This document shows, in pieces, positions 15,768 through 25,312 of a DNA stretch of 35,187 nucleotides; positions within the stretch are counted from its first letter, which is position 1, and the number at the start of each line of letters is the position of its first letter. The DNA is from Amaricoccus macauensis. GTDB taxonomy: Bacteria; Pseudomonadota; Alphaproteobacteria; Rhodobacterales; Rhodobacteraceae. The DNA lies in NCBI RefSeq assembly GCF_014201905.1, contig NZ_JACHFM010000010.1:1-35187 (forward strand). The letters are read 5' to 3'. The notes beneath the pieces were generated by a model. The model had not been told where the DNA came from. It did no database searches and saw only the letters and a list, made by a program, of their open reading frames with translations. Both the position numbers and the translations under genes were made by a program.

Positions 15768-15784
15768 CCGAGCTACAGAAGCGC

Positions 15785-16840
15785 ATGGGAACCCTTCTGC
15801 CTAACCGTCATCCGAACCGAGACTTTTTTATCTTGGACGTGGCGGACGCTGCGCCAAAGGATGATCTGGCGTCGATGGAGCATCCGGTGTTCTCCCTTTC
15901 GGTCAAGCCGGATATGCGGGAGCTTGAGTACGAGCATAACGGTCGTCGATTGAGGGTCGTCCCTAGTGGCAAGGGTCTAGCCACTATTATGGACAAAGAT
16001 ATCTTATTGTATTGCATAAGTAAGATGGTTCATCAGAAGAACTCTGGAGAAGAAATTACGCCTTGGGTCGAAATGAGTGCTCATGAGGTAATGGTTGCAA
16101 CTAATTGGAGAACGAATGACGCGAGCTATCAGCGATTTGAAGAAGCATTGATTAGGCTTAAAGGAACGGTAATTCTGACTGATATAGCGACGGATGGCCA
16201 CACGCAAACACGTGGCTTTGGGCTTATTGATGAGTTTGAAATAAATAGAAAGAACGCGAAGGGCGAGTTGTCGCCGTTTGGGCGACTTACGCAGATACGC
16301 GTCAAAGTTTCAGATTGGACATATCGGGCGGTTCAAGGAATGGAAGTTCTTACAATCAGCCCGCTATATTTCCGCTTGCGAAGACCATTGGAACGTCGAA
16401 TTTATGAGCTAGCTAGAAAGCATGTGGGCGACCAATCGCATCCGTTTATCATAAATATCTCGGTTCTTCAGAAGAAGGTTGGGAGCAATTCTCCTGAGAA
16501 GAAATTCAGATTCTTCCTTAAGCAGATTGCTTCAGACGGACATATTCCTGATTATGACATCAGTATTGATGGTCCAAAGGCGATATTTACAAGGAAATCT
16601 ACTGCTCCTGCTCGTCGGTTGCGTTCAGTACAAGAACAGGGCGATCTGTTTGACGCTGAGCGCGAAGTTTCTCCAGACGCGTTCGACAAAGCGCGCAGGT
16701 TGGCGCCGGGTTATGACGTGCACGCTTTGTACCATGAATGGCTGGCTTTTGCAGGAAAGCAGGACGAAAAACCACGCAACGCTACCGCGGCTTTTCTTGG
16801 GTTCTGTAAGCGTCGGCACTCTTCGGCCCCGTTGGGATAA
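15785..16840 (+). CDS. repA: plasmid replication initiator protein (RPA/RepA family)
   Basis: This 351-residue protein belongs to the alphaproteobacterial replication initiator A (RPA) type. It carries KPDMRELEYEHNGRRLRVVPS near the start, LATIMDKDILLYCISKMV, VMVATNWRTNDASYQRFEEAL and RRPLERRIYELARKH. The central part forms winged-helix domains that bind iterons. The C-terminal tail contains GYDVHALYHEWLAF, often seen in these proteins. It lies directly after the iterons, and the ATG at 15785 is preceded by AGAAG. The gene is clearly more A+T-rich than its neighbours and uses different codons, which suggests a separate origin from the flanking backbone. A second initiator of the RepC type lies at 26-27 kb. 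Confidence 0.92.
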   Translation: MGTLLPNRHPNRDFFILDVADAAPKDDLASMEHPVFSLSVKPDMRELEYEHNGRRLRVVPSGKGLATIMDKDILLYCISKMVHQKNSGEEITPWVEMSAHEVMVATNWRTNDASYQRFEEALIRLKGTVILTDIATDGHTQTRGFGLIDEFEINRKNAKGELSPFGRLTQIRVKVSDWTYRAVQGMEVLTISPLYFRLRRPLERRIYELARKHVGDQSHPFIINISVLQKKVGSNSPEKKFRFFLKQIASDGHIPDYDISIDGPKAIFTRKSTAPARRLRSVQEQGDLFDAEREVSPDAFDKARRLAPGYDVHALYHEWLAFAGKQDEKPRNATAAFLGFCKRRHSSAPLG

Positions 16841-17041
16841 GGGAGTCATCGGCTTGGCGTCGCCGATCTCAATGGGGCTTAGTGTACGAGCGCGCTGAGG
16901 AGTCCGGCCGTGCTAGGGGGGTGGTGCAAGCGGCCCACACCTGCCCTTCGGCCAGCGAGGGACGCTTCTCGGAACCAGCCATTCGTGCCTGCCGCGGCAG
17001 GGCTCCGGCGATGTAGGACGCCCGGGGGCCATCCGCGCTCT

Positions 17042-17695
17042 TCAGGCGCGCGACCGGTCGTTGACGATGATGACATGGACGAAGCCGGGGCCGTGGGCCC
17101 CGCGGACGTAGCTCCCCTCGATGTCGGTGGTGCCGCTCGGGCCGGTGATGAGGATGGCGTTGCGAGGCTGCGACCCGCCGTCGAGCAGGCGCGCGTAGTC
17201 CTCGAGGTGGGCGACGACGCTCGATGCGTGCAGGACTACGATGTGGTGGAGCGGCAGGAAGGCGAGCAGGATCGGCGAGTCCGTCGCGGAGTGGATGACG
17301 ATCGAGCCGCTCTCGGCGATGCCCAGGCGGGCAAGGCCGACCGCCGCGGGTTGGTCCGGCGCCGTCGCCATGTCCTGTGCGATCCCCTCCCAGGAGAGAG
17401 CCGTGAGCGCCGCGGTCTGCTGGACGGCGGCCGCCGGGGGCAGGCCCTGCGCCGCGAGGTAGCGGCCGACGGCGGCGGGGACGTCGTCGAGGTGGCGAAC
17501 CCGCTCGATCGTCGTCCCGAGCGCAGCAGCCTTGATCTCGAAGGCGTCGACCGGGTCGGGTGCCGCCAGACGCGGGCGGATCGCGTCGAGGTCGGCCAGC
17601 AGGCCGGCCGCCTCGGCGGCGATCGCGTCCGGCTCGGCCCGCAGGCCGCCGAGGCCGGCATGCACCGCGGCGAGGATGCTGTCGCGGGTCGTCAT
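17042..17695 (-). CDS. lutC: lactate utilisation protein C
   Basis: This 217-residue protein matches LutC/YkgG: TRDSILAAVHAGL at the start, TALSWEGIAQDMA, LGIAESGSIVIHS, LPLHHIVVLHASSVV and the typical end GPSGTTDIEGSYVRGAHGPG. LutC is part of the three-subunit LutABC L-lactate oxidase complex, which oxidises L-lactate to pyruvate in the cytoplasm and passes electrons onward. The ATG overlaps the lutB stop (ATGA), and this is the last gene of the leftward lactate operon. The 200 bases between it and repA contain no convincing gene. Confidence 0.93.
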   Translation of the reverse strand: MTTRDSILAAVHAGLGGLRAEPDAIAAEAAGLLADLDAIRPRLAAPDPVDAFEIKAAALGTTIERVRHLDDVPAAVGRYLAAQGLPPAAAVQQTAALTALSWEGIAQDMATAPDQPAAVGLARLGIAESGSIVIHSATDSPILLAFLPLHHIVVLHASSVVAHLEDYARLLDGGSQPRNAILITGPSGTTDIEGSYVRGAHGPGFVHVIIVNDRSRA

Positions 17696-19113
17696 CGGCT
17701 GTCTCCCTTTGCGCGCTCCGCCTTGTAGCGCTCCATGAACGTGCCGCCGGCGGGGGCCGGGAGGTCACGGTGCTCCGTCCAGCCGCCGGCGAGCGGTAGC
17801 GACCGGATCCAGCCGCTGCGGCCGAGCACGCGCAGGGTCCGGACCGCGATGGCGCTCGCGAGGCGGTAGAGGCCGGGCCGGCGCGCCAGGGTCGCCCAGA
17901 GGCCGAGGCCGGCGCGCATCGGGGCCTTCTCGAGGCCCTCCTCCCAGCTCCGCACTCGCCAGGCGCGCAGAAGGGTCGGCAACGGGATCCGCACCGGACA
18001 GACCTCGGCGCACCGCCCGTTCATCGTGCAGGCGAAGGGCAGATCGCGCGACTGTTTCAACCCGTCGAGGACCGGGGTGAGGACGGCGCCCATCGGGCCC
18101 GGGTAGGTGCCACCATAGGCGTGGCCGCCGATCTGGCGGTAGACGACGCAGTGGTTCATGCAGGCGCCGCAGCGGATGCACCGCAGCATCTCGCGGAACT
18201 CGTCCTTGATCATCCGCGACCGGCCGTTGTCGACGAGGACGATGTGCATCTCCTCCGGCCCGTCGGCGTCGCCCGGCCGTTTCGGGCCGCAGTGGAAGGT
18301 GGTGTACTGCGTGAGCTCGCCGCCGGTCGCCGAGCGCACCAGCAGGCGCAGCAGCGCGAAGGCATGCGCCGTGGTCGGTACCAGCTTCTCGATGCCGGCG
18401 GTCACGATGTGCACGCGCGGCGGCGTCGTGGTGAGCTCGGCGTTGCCCTCGTTCGTCACCGTGCAGGTGGCGCCGGTGTCGGCGACGAGGAAGTTCGCGC
18501 CCGAGATGCCGACGTCGGCGGAGAGGAACTTCTCGCGCAGGACGCGCCGAGCGCTCTGCACCATCGAGGCCGGGTCCTCGGCGTCGGGCGGCGGCTTGTG
18601 GTCGGCGTTGAAGAGCACGGCGACCTGCTCGCGGGTGCGATGCATCGCCGGCCAGATGATGTGCGAGGGGTGCTCGCCCGCGAGCTGAATGATGTGCTCG
18701 GCAAGGTCGGTCTCGACCCGCTCGATGCCCGCGGTGGCGAGCGCGTCGGGCAGGTGGATCTCCTCGCCGAGCATCGACTTCGAGCGGGTGACGTGCTTCG
18801 CATCGGCCTCGCGGCAGAGGCGCACGACGATGTCGCAGGCCTCCTCGGCGGTGGCCGCCCAGTGGACCTTCGCGCCCGCCGCGGTTGCGTTGCGCTCGAA
18901 GGTCTCGAGATAGTGGTCGAGGTTGGCGATCACGTGGTCCTTGATCGCCGCGCCCCGCGCACGGGCCGCCTCGAACTCGGGAAAGCCCGCGAGCGCCGCC
19001 GCGCGCTTGCGCTCCGCGGTGCCGGTGGTGCGGTCGATGGCGAGCTTGAGCGTCGTGTCCGCCAGCGCCGCCCCAGCCCGGGCCTTGAAGCTCGTCTGGT
19101 CCTGGGCGGTCAT
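17692..19113 (-). CDS. lutB: lactate utilisation iron-sulfur protein B
   Basis: This 473-residue LutB/YkgF homologue contains HVTRSKSMLGEEI, GISGANFLVADTGATCTVTNEGN and two ferredoxin-like clusters. The first is CIRCGACMNHC followed by the motif GGTYPGPMGAV, and the second is CTMNGRCAEVCPV. These should hold two [4Fe-4S] centres for electron transfer in the LutABC complex. The start ATG at 19113 overlaps the lutA stop, and the stop overlaps the lutC start. Length and motifs are normal for the family. Confidence 0.94.
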   Translation of the reverse strand: MTAQDQTSFKARAGAALADTTLKLAIDRTTGTAERKRAAALAGFPEFEAARARGAAIKDHVIANLDHYLETFERNATAAGAKVHWAATAEEACDIVVRLCREADAKHVTRSKSMLGEEIHLPDALATAGIERVETDLAEHIIQLAGEHPSHIIWPAMHRTREQVAVLFNADHKPPPDAEDPASMVQSARRVLREKFLSADVGISGANFLVADTGATCTVTNEGNAELTTTPPRVHIVTAGIEKLVPTTAHAFALLRLLVRSATGGELTQYTTFHCGPKRPGDADGPEEMHIVLVDNGRSRMIKDEFREMLRCIRCGACMNHCVVYRQIGGHAYGGTYPGPMGAVLTPVLDGLKQSRDLPFACTMNGRCAEVCPVRIPLPTLLRAWRVRSWEEGLEKAPMRAGLGLWATLARRPGLYRLASAIAVRTLRVLGRSGWIRSLPLAGGWTEHRDLPAPAGGTFMERYKAERAKGDSR

Positions 19114-19874
19114 GGGGTCTCTCCGATCGCGGGGCCGGCGCCGCCGCCGGCGATGATTTCGATCGTGTGGTAGCAGCGGACCTTGGAGCCGCGGCGGTGG
19201 AGCTTGCCGGCCATGTTCATCAGGCAACCGAGGTCGCCGGCGAGGAGCAGGTCGGCGCCGGTCGCGTCGATCGCCTCGGCCTTCTCGGTGATGATGGCGT
19301 TCGAGATTGCCGGGTACTTGACGCAGAACGTCCCGCCGAAGCCGCAGCAGACGTTGTCGCCCTCGAGCGGCCGCAGCTCGAGCCCCTCGACCGCCGCGAG
19401 CAGCGCCCGCGGCTGGTCGTGGACGCCGAGCTCGCGCAGGCCCGAGCAGCTGTCGTGGTAGGTCGCGGAGGCGTCGAGGCGAAGGCCGGTCGGCGTGTAG
19501 CCGAGCACGTCGACGAGGAAGCTCAGCACCTCGTGGGTCTTCGCCGCGAGGGCCGCGGCGCGGGGACCCCAGACGGGGTCCCTCGCAAGGAGCTCCGGAT
19601 AGTGCGTGATGGTGCCCGCACAGGAGCCCGACGGAGCGACGAGATAGTCGTAAGGCTCGAAGGCGGCGATCACCTGCCGGGCGATCGACGCGGCGTCGGC
19701 CGCGTCGCCGCTGTTCCAGGCGGGTTGGCCGCAGCAGGTCTGCTGCCGCGGCACCTCCACCCTGCATCCGGCCTCCTCGAGCAGTTGCAGCGCGGCGAAG
19801 CCGATCTGCGGCCGCATGGCGTCGACGAGACAGGTCACGAAGAGACCAACGCGGGGGCCGGATGCGGTGCTCAT
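19110..19874 (-). CDS. lutA: lactate utilisation protein A (Cys-rich subunit)
   Basis: This 254-residue LutA/YkgE homologue carries two CCG-domain motifs, QQTCCGQPAWNSGD and DNVCCGFGGTFCVKY, plus the connecting SGSCAG, YHDSCSGLRELG and GDLGCLMNM blocks. CCG domains bind unusual iron-sulfur clusters and are shared with heterodisulfide reductase and glycolate oxidase subunits. The gene starts four bases after the lldP stop and overlaps lutB (ATGA), so lldP-lutABC is one coupled transcript. Confidence 0.94.
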   Translation of the reverse strand: MSTASGPRVGLFVTCLVDAMRPQIGFAALQLLEEAGCRVEVPRQQTCCGQPAWNSGDAADAASIARQVIAAFEPYDYLVAPSGSCAGTITHYPELLARDPVWGPRAAALAAKTHEVLSFLVDVLGYTPTGLRLDASATYHDSCSGLRELGVHDQPRALLAAVEGLELRPLEGDNVCCGFGGTFCVKYPAISNAIITEKAEAIDATGADLLLAGDLGCLMNMAGKLHRRGSKVRCYHTIEIIAGGGAGPAIGETP

Positions 19875-19878
19875 GGCG

Positions 19879-21657
19879 TCACCGCGCCGTCGGAGCGGCG
19901 GCCGCGACGGGCCGGCCGCGGTTGAGGGACATGACCGTCAGCACGCCCGCGGCCCACACGATCGCGGCAATCCACCAGGCGTTGAAGCCGCCGGCGATCA
20001 GCGCCGAGGCGATCAGGCCGCCCTGCACAACGTAGTAGCCGGTCGGGATCAGCGTCTTGCGGATGATCTCTCCCTCGCGGTCGATGAGCCCCACGGTGGC
20101 GGAGGCCGCGACCACGTTGTGCACGCAGATCATGTTGCCTGCTGCGCCGCCGATAGCCTGGGCCGCGACCACGAGCGCAGCGCCGCCGGCGCCCAGCCCG
20201 ATCTGCTCCGCCGTCGAGAACTGAAAGAGCGAGAACATCATGTTGGAGACGGTGTTGGAGCCGGCGATGAAGGCGCCCATCGCCCCGACGATCGGCGCGA
20301 ACAGCGGCCAGGCATGGCCTGTCACCGACGAGACGCCTTCGGCGAGGATGATCGGCATCGATGACAGGCGCTCCGAGGCCGAGTTGATGAACACTTGCAC
20401 CATCGGCACCGCCAGCAACAGCGCCGGGGCAGCGGCGATCATCGTCGAGCCCGAGGACCTCAGGGCGGTGCCGTATTCCTTCGTCGACATCCTGTGGAAG
20501 ACGAAGGTGAAGAGCGAGACGAGGATCAGGATCGTCCCCGGCAGGTAGAGCGGCTGGACCGTGGCATTGATGCCCGAGCCGAAGAGGTCGCGGAACGCGA
20601 TCGTCATCTCGGGAGAGGTCAGGAAGGCCTTCACCGGTGCGACGGCGCGGGAGATGACGAGGAGAAGGACGATCACGACATAGGGTGCCCATGCCTTGAC
20701 CAGCGGCATCAGCGGGGCGTCACCGCGGTGATCCTCGAGGTCGTCGAGCTTGCCGACCCAGTGGTCTTCCCACTGCTTGCGGGGCGGGAAGTCGAAGACC
20801 TCCTTGGGGATGAGAAACCCGCGCTGCGCAGCCGGAACGACGATCAGGAGGCCGATGATGCCGCCGACGAGCGAGGGGAATTCCGGGCCGAGGATCGAGG
20901 CGATCAGGTAGTATGGCACGGTGAAGGCAAGACCGGCGAAGAGGGCGAACTTCCAGATGCGGAAGCCTTCGACGAAGGACCGGCTCGGACCGAAGAAGCG
21001 GGTGAGCATCCCGATCATGATCAGCGGGATGAGGAAGCCGGTCACCGCGTGGATCATGGCGACGTTCGTCGCGATATGCAGCAGGTAGTCGAAGAAAGGC
21101 ATCGGCGCGATGGTGGACTCTACCAGCGGCTGGTCGGCGAGACCGGTGCGAACGCCGACGAGAATCGGTGTGCCCACGGCGCCGAAGGAGACGGGCGTGC
21201 TCTGGATGATGAGGGTCACCATGACCGCGGCCATCGCCGGGAAGCCGATCGCGACGAGCAGCGGCGCGGCGATCGCCGCGGGCGTGCCGAAGCCGGAGGC
21301 GCCCTCGATCAGCGAGCCGAACAGCCAGGCGATGATGATGCACTGAACCCGGCGATCCGGCGAGATCCGGGTGAAGCCGCCGCGGATGGAGCGGAAGGCG
21401 CCGCTCTCCTCGAGCGTGTAGAGCACGAGGATCGCACCGAACACGATGTAGAGCAGGCTGACGGCGGTGACCACGCCGTTGACCGTGGCGCCGAGGACCT
21501 TGGTGTAGTCGGTTCCCCAGACGAACAGCGCGGTCAGGACCGTCACCAGGTAGGCGATGAGCATCGAGAATTTCGCCGAGCGCTCCAGGACAACGAGCAG
21601 CAGGAACACCGTCGCTATCGGCAACAGCGCCAGCAGGAATATTATTGTTCCAGACAT
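19879..21657 (-). CDS. lldP: L-lactate permease
   Basis: This 592-residue integral membrane protein begins [21 protein letters not shown] and has about 13 hydrophobic segments. Typical LctP/LldP signatures are [21 protein letters not shown], the later block [22 protein letters not shown] and [20 protein letters not shown]. These transporters take up lactate (and often glycolate) with protons. The ATG at 21657 has GGAGGG five bases upstream. It lies 74 bases downstream of dld on the same strand and four bases before lutA. Confidence 0.95.
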   Translation of the reverse strand: MSGTIIFLLALLPIATVFLLLVVLERSAKFSMLIAYLVTVLTALFVWGTDYTKVLGATVNGVVTAVSLLYIVFGAILVLYTLEESGAFRSIRGGFTRISPDRRVQCIIIAWLFGSLIEGASGFGTPAAIAAPLLVAIGFPAMAAVMVTLIIQSTPVSFGAVGTPILVGVRTGLADQPLVESTIAPMPFFDYLLHIATNVAMIHAVTGFLIPLIMIGMLTRFFGPSRSFVEGFRIWKFALFAGLAFTVPYYLIASILGPEFPSLVGGIIGLLIVVPAAQRGFLIPKEVFDFPPRKQWEDHWVGKLDDLEDHRGDAPLMPLVKAWAPYVVIVLLLVISRAVAPVKAFLTSPEMTIAFRDLFGSGINATVQPLYLPGTILILVSLFTFVFHRMSTKEYGTALRSSGSTMIAAAPALLLAVPMVQVFINSASERLSSMPIILAEGVSSVTGHAWPLFAPIVGAMGAFIAGSNTVSNMMFSLFQFSTAEQIGLGAGGAALVVAAQAIGGAAGNMICVHNVVAASATVGLIDREGEIIRKTLIPTGYYVVQGGLIASALIAGGFNAWWIAAIVWAAGVLTVMSLNRGRPVAAAAPTAR

Positions 21658-21731
21658 ATTTCCCTCCGGTGACAGGCGTATCACGCTACGCTTGGTTGGT
21701 CTTGCGTTCGTTCGGTCGCAGGGCGGGCCGA

Positions 21732-23468
21732 TCAGCCCCAGCAGGCGCACTTCGACGTCTGGCCGATGCCCGGGTTGAGGCTGTTGGTCGGGTCGAGCGA
21801 GCGGTAGAACTCGGCGAGGGCTGGCTTCGCCTCGTATAGGTGGCCGACGTTGTGCTCGGCCGGATACTCCGCGCCGCGCGCGTCGAGCAGCTTCCACATC
21901 GCATGCTCGAGGGCGAGGCAGTCGTGGCCCTTCTTCACCACGTAGTCCTGATGGAAGACGTGGCAGAAGAAATGACCGTAGTAGAGCTTCTTCTCGATCT
22001 GCGCGTCGATCTCGGGCGGCAGCCGCTCGATCCAGTCCCGGTCGTTGCGCCGGAGCGCGATGTCGAGGGCGACGATGTCCTCGACATCGCGGGAGTGGAC
22101 GGCGCGGTAGCGCACCGCCGCCCCGGCCACCGCGAAGCGGTGGAGGAAGGCAGCCTTGCCCTCCGCGGGGGCGCACTCGAAAACGTCGCCGGTCTCGGAC
22201 GGAAAGATGGTGGCGAGGTAGGCGCGCGCCTCGGCGATGCCGGCGCCGCCCATCTTGATCAGCAGGTGATGCTCGAACCGATCGCGGAACGCGTTCATCC
22301 GCGCCGGCAGGTGCTGGGGAGCGAGCCCGGCAACCGCCTGGGCGACGCGGTCGGACACCGCGGCGCCGAGGCCGAGCCGCTCGGTCATCGCATCGACCTT
22401 CGCCTTGGCCGCGAAGAACGCGGGCATCCGGTCCGTGCCGGCCTTCTCAATGAACAGGAAGGTGTCCTTGCCGTACCTCGCCGCGACATCGTAGGCGTCG
22501 CGATGGATGTATTCGCCGGCGATCGGCAGATGCTCGAACGTCGCCAGCATGTGGCGGCGGATCCCGGTCAGTTCTTCCGGATCGTTGCTGCCGACGTAGA
22601 AGACCGCGGTCTCCTTCTCGGCCTCGAAGGTGTCGAGCCGCACCGCGAAGACGGCGAGCTTGCCGGCGCATCCGGCTGCCTCGCGCAGCCGGCGCGGATC
22701 GGCGTTGAACCGGGCCGGGGTCTCGGCATCGACGTCGCGCACATGCCGCGCATACTCGCGATCCGACGCCCAGGCCTCGGTCGACTGGGGCGCCGGCAGG
22801 TCGCCGCGCTCGACTCGGGCGAGGATCTCCTCGGGATCGTTGCCGAGCGGCAGGCCGAGGTTGTTGACGAGCGCGACCGAGCCGTCCTCGCGCACTTCGG
22901 CGAACAGGCTCATCTCGCTGTAGGCGGGTCCGCGCTGGATCAGGGCGCCGCCGGAGTTGTTGCAGATGCCCCCCAACACCGAGGCGCCGATGCAGGAGGA
23001 GCCGATCACCGAATGCGGCTCGCGCCCGAGCGGGCGCAGGGCCTTCTCCAGGGCGTCGAGCGTGGCGCCGGGCAGGCAGACGACCTGCCGGCCTTCCTCG
23101 ATGAGGTGGACGCCCTTCAGCCGGCGCAGGCTCACGAGGACGATCTCCCGGTCGTAGTCGTCGCCCCAGGGAGTCGATCCGCCCGTCAGGCCAGTATTCG
23201 CCGCCTGGAAGATCACGACCCGCCCGGCCGCAATCGCCGCCTGCAGAACGCGCCATTGTTCGACGAGGCTGCCGGGGCGCACCACCGCGGCGACCCGGCC
23301 GCTGCCGTAGCGAAAGCCGCGCGTATAGCCACGGGTGTCGCGGGCGGAGGTCAGCACGTGGCGCGTGCCGACGATCCGGCCGAGCTCTGCGATCAAGTCC
23401 CCGCGCGAGGCTTCGGGCGCGGGCTGGGGCGGGAGTCCGGCAGCCGGACCACGGGCGGGGATCGTCAT
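21732..23468 (-). CDS. dld: D-lactate dehydrogenase, quinone-linked
   Basis: This 578-residue protein matches the E. coli Dld type (571 residues). The FAD-binding domain includes [45 protein letters not shown] and LVNNLG, and the cap/membrane-binding part is followed by [13 protein letters not shown] and [15 protein letters not shown]. It oxidises D-lactate to pyruvate at the inner membrane and reduces quinone. GGAGGAG precedes the ATG at 23468. It is the first gene of the leftward lactate operon, under a promoter that overlaps a GntR-type operator. Confidence 0.95.
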   Translation of the reverse strand: MTIPARGPAAGLPPQPAPEASRGDLIAELGRIVGTRHVLTSARDTRGYTRGFRYGSGRVAAVVRPGSLVEQWRVLQAAIAAGRVVIFQAANTGLTGGSTPWGDDYDREIVLVSLRRLKGVHLIEEGRQVVCLPGATLDALEKALRPLGREPHSVIGSSCIGASVLGGICNNSGGALIQRGPAYSEMSLFAEVREDGSVALVNNLGLPLGNDPEEILARVERGDLPAPQSTEAWASDREYARHVRDVDAETPARFNADPRRLREAAGCAGKLAVFAVRLDTFEAEKETAVFYVGSNDPEELTGIRRHMLATFEHLPIAGEYIHRDAYDVAARYGKDTFLFIEKAGTDRMPAFFAAKAKVDAMTERLGLGAAVSDRVAQAVAGLAPQHLPARMNAFRDRFEHHLLIKMGGAGIAEARAYLATIFPSETGDVFECAPAEGKAAFLHRFAVAGAAVRYRAVHSRDVEDIVALDIALRRNDRDWIERLPPEIDAQIEKKLYYGHFFCHVFHQDYVVKKGHDCLALEHAMWKLLDARGAEYPAEHNVGHLYEAKPALAEFYRSLDPTNSLNPGIGQTSKCACWG

Positions 23469-23553
23469 GCGGCTCCTCCGTGTGAGGGGGCTTGCCCGGG
23501 CGTCGGGAGCTCCCCTTCGTGCTGGACCTTGGGGTAGACCAGCGTTTCACCAT

Positions 23554-23572
23554 TGGTAATACAATTTTACCA
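23554..23572. promoter_or_regulatory. LldR-type operator palindrome
   Basis: TGGTAA (23554-23559) and TTACCA (23567-23572) form a perfect 6-base palindrome with a 7-base centre. It fits the TGGT...ACCA pattern bound by FadR-subfamily GntR regulators such as LldR and PdhR. It lies between the divergent dld and lldR-like genes and overlaps the predicted dld -10 region. Confidence 0.75.
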
Positions 23573-23582
23573 CTTGCGTCAA
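23556..23582 (-). promoter_or_regulatory. candidate dld-lldP-lutABC promoter
   Basis: On the minus strand TTGACG (23582-23577) and TATTAC (23561-23556) are 15 bases apart and overlap the operator. The -35 is close to consensus; the short spacing may mean a regulated promoter. Repressor binding would block polymerase. Confidence 0.45.
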
Positions 23583-23681
23583 TCCATAAATTGACTTCAC
23601 CCCCGGCGCGATCGCGGTTAGGCTCGTCTCGCCGGAAGCGCCCGCGCCAAACTCGAGGGCGGGGCTTCCGCGGGAGGCCGC

Positions 23682-24482
23682 ATGGTGAAGGACGCGATCA
23701 AGGGAAGCAGCGCCGGAGAGTCGACGGCGCGGCACATCGAGGACCTGATTCTCGAGGGCTCGCTCCGCCCCGGCGAGCCGCTGCTGCCCGAGCGCGAAAT
23801 GGCGCTTCGGCTCAACGTGTCGCGGCCGACGCTGCGCCAGGGGATGAAGATGCTCGAGGAGAAGGGACTGCTGCTTGCGGAGCCCGGCGGCGCGCGGGTC
23901 GTCGCCCCACTGGCGACGAGCATCACCGATCCGCTGATCGACCTGCTCTCGACGCGCGACGACGTGGTCGAGGACTATCTCGAGCTGCGCCGGACGCTCG
24001 AGGGCATGGCCGCGACGCTCGCCGCGACGCGCGCGAACGATGTCGATCGCGCCATGCTGGAACGCTGCATGGACCGCATCGACGCCGCGCACGAGAAGGC
24101 AGACCCACATGACGAGGCGGACGGCGACGTCGATCTCCACGTCGCGATCTACGAGGCCAGCCACAACGTCGTCCTGCTCCAGGTGATGCGCGCGCTGTCG
24201 GGCATGCTCCGCCGCGGCGTCTTCCACAACCGAGAGAAGCTCTACGCCCGCTCCGAGGTCCGCGAGGTCCTGCTCGCGCAGCACCGGGCGATCTTCGAGG
24301 CCGTGATGGGGCGCGACCCGGACGCGGCCGGTCGCGCCGCCGAGGATCACATGACCTACACCCGTCGTGTGCTGAACGAGATCGCCGCCGCCGAGGCCCG
24401 GCTCGAGATCTCGCTTCGGCGAATCGACGGCGGCAACCTGAGCTCACGGGCCCGGACAAAGCCGATGCCAGAGGCCGGCTGA
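23682..24482 (+). CDS. lldR: GntR-family (FadR subfamily) lactate regulator
   Basis: This 266-residue protein has an N-terminal winged helix (about 15-80: ARHIEDLILEGSLRPGEPL, then LNVSRPTLRQGMKMLEEKG) and an FCD effector domain. That domain has the metal-binding pattern DxxxH (DVDLHVAIY), AQHRAIF and EDHMTY. These regulators bind a carboxylate and leave or remodel a TGGT...ACCA operator, which is present between this gene and dld. Divergence from the lactate operon makes lactate the likely ligand. The ATG at 23682 is chosen because the sequence before the winged helix begins there; a shorter start is not evident. Confidence 0.88.
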   Translation: MVKDAIKGSSAGESTARHIEDLILEGSLRPGEPLLPEREMALRLNVSRPTLRQGMKMLEEKGLLLAEPGGARVVAPLATSITDPLIDLLSTRDDVVEDYLELRRTLEGMAATLAATRANDVDRAMLERCMDRIDAAHEKADPHDEADGDVDLHVAIYEASHNVVLLQVMRALSGMLRRGVFHNREKLYARSEVREVLLAQHRAIFEAVMGRDPDAAGRAAEDHMTYTRRVLNEIAAAEARLEISLRRIDGGNLSSRARTKPMPEAG

Positions 24483-24659
24483 GCAGTCGGCCGTGGGTTT
24501 CTCGAGTTATGTGCGGGCGGCAGCCAGCGGCGGAGCTCGGGGCGCGCGCGCGTATCCGCCGCCCTGACTCATATCCGTTCGGCCCGCTGCCCTGGATAGT
24601 CTTGCAGGGCGGAACAGATGCTCGGTACGCCGGCGCACCGAAAGTCGACATTCAGGTCG

Positions 24660-24890
24660 CTGCCGCTACCGGGTCTCGATAGTCCTGTCCTTGTAAGCAT
24701 CGCCCAGATTGATCTGGGCCCCTTGTTTTTCCAGAGCGATTGCAACCACCAGTCGAGGTCTACGCCCCAGCATACGGTCGAGCCAGCCCATGGTGTTCTT
24801 GCGCCCATGAGCTGTCGCGCACCAACGCCATGGCGCCAATGATTGGTAGCTTGCGGATGTCGCGCTGGCCCATTTTCGAGGTCTTGCCGA
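24660..24890 (-). pseudogene. decayed IS110-type transposase, C-terminal remnant
   Basis: Three minus-strand frames together resemble the end of an IS110-family transposase. The first reads GKTSKMGQRDIRKLPIIGAMALV (about 24888-24822). A shifted frame reads MGWLDRMLGRRPRLVVAIAL, and another reads KNKGPRSIWAMLTR. In intact members these blocks follow one another in a single frame. At least two frameshifts and the missing N-terminal half show it is dead. The rest of the gene-free stretch 24483-25003 has no other feature I can support. Confidence 0.65.
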
Positions 24891-25003
24891 AGACCCGGAC
24901 GCCCGGCAGTGGCAACGCAACGAACGGCCGCTTCTGTCCTTGTGGCCGATCCGGCCGGGCCACTGCAAATGGCGGCTGTCCGCCCATCTCGACGAGATGA
25001 ACC

Positions 25004-25312
25004 TCAAGGCTGCGCTGGTTCCCGGCTGTCGGAACGGATCCTCGCATCGTCTCCGAACCAGAGCATCCACCGCGCCATGATCTCGTTGACCTCCTTCGTG
25101 GCGCTCTCGTGCTCTCGGCCGAGACAGTTCAGATACTCCTGCATCGCCAAGAGGTAGGTCTGATACTCCTGGTTCAGGAAGTCGCGGAACTCCCGATCGT
25201 CTGTTGGGGGTCTGACTTCCTCGGGGGGCAATGGCCGCAGGCAAGCCTCCTGGGCCGCGGCCGAGCCCGCTGCCCCCAAAGTGATCTCCAGCGCCAGAAG
25301 CCACCGGTTCAC
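25004..25312 (-). CDS. small secreted protein next to the trbM-like gene
   Basis: This 102-residue protein starts MNRWLLALEITLGAAGSAAAQEA, a signal peptide with a likely cleavage after AQA or AAA. A mature part follows with two Cys residues (EACLRPLPPEE and LNCLGREHE) that could form a disulfide. The start overlaps the stop of the trbM-like gene (ATGA), so the two are co-translated. Small periplasmic proteins of this kind accompany conjugation genes; the precise role is unknown. Confidence 0.65.
   Translation of the reverse strand: MNRWLLALEITLGAAGSAAAQEACLRPLPPEEVRPPTDDREFRDFLNQEYQTYLLAMQEYLNCLGREHESATKEVNEIMARWMLWFGDDARIRSDSREPAQP

Larger units (their letters stand above)
15409..15784 (+). 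other. probable plasmid replication origin (oriV)
   Basis: This region combines the parts of an iteron origin. There is a DnaA box (15413-15421), an A+T-rich stretch in an otherwise GC-rich molecule (about 15441-15475, with TTAATTTAGTTAACG) that could melt, and an inverted repeat GCATTCCC/GGGAATGC (15482-15489 and 15506-15513). An array of directly repeated iterons then runs up to the repA start codon. The order DnaA box, A+T-rich DNA, iterons and initiator gene is the usual layout for iteron plasmids. Confidence 0.8.

Noticed and set aside
16841-17041. Possible small gene or IS fragment between repA and lutC
   Set aside because: Short frames have no recognisable motif; only a 6-bp hairpin without a T-run (16848-16867) is visible.
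21840-23537. 565-codon plus-strand frame opposite dld
   Set aside because: It is a shadow of dld, which matches its family over the full length.
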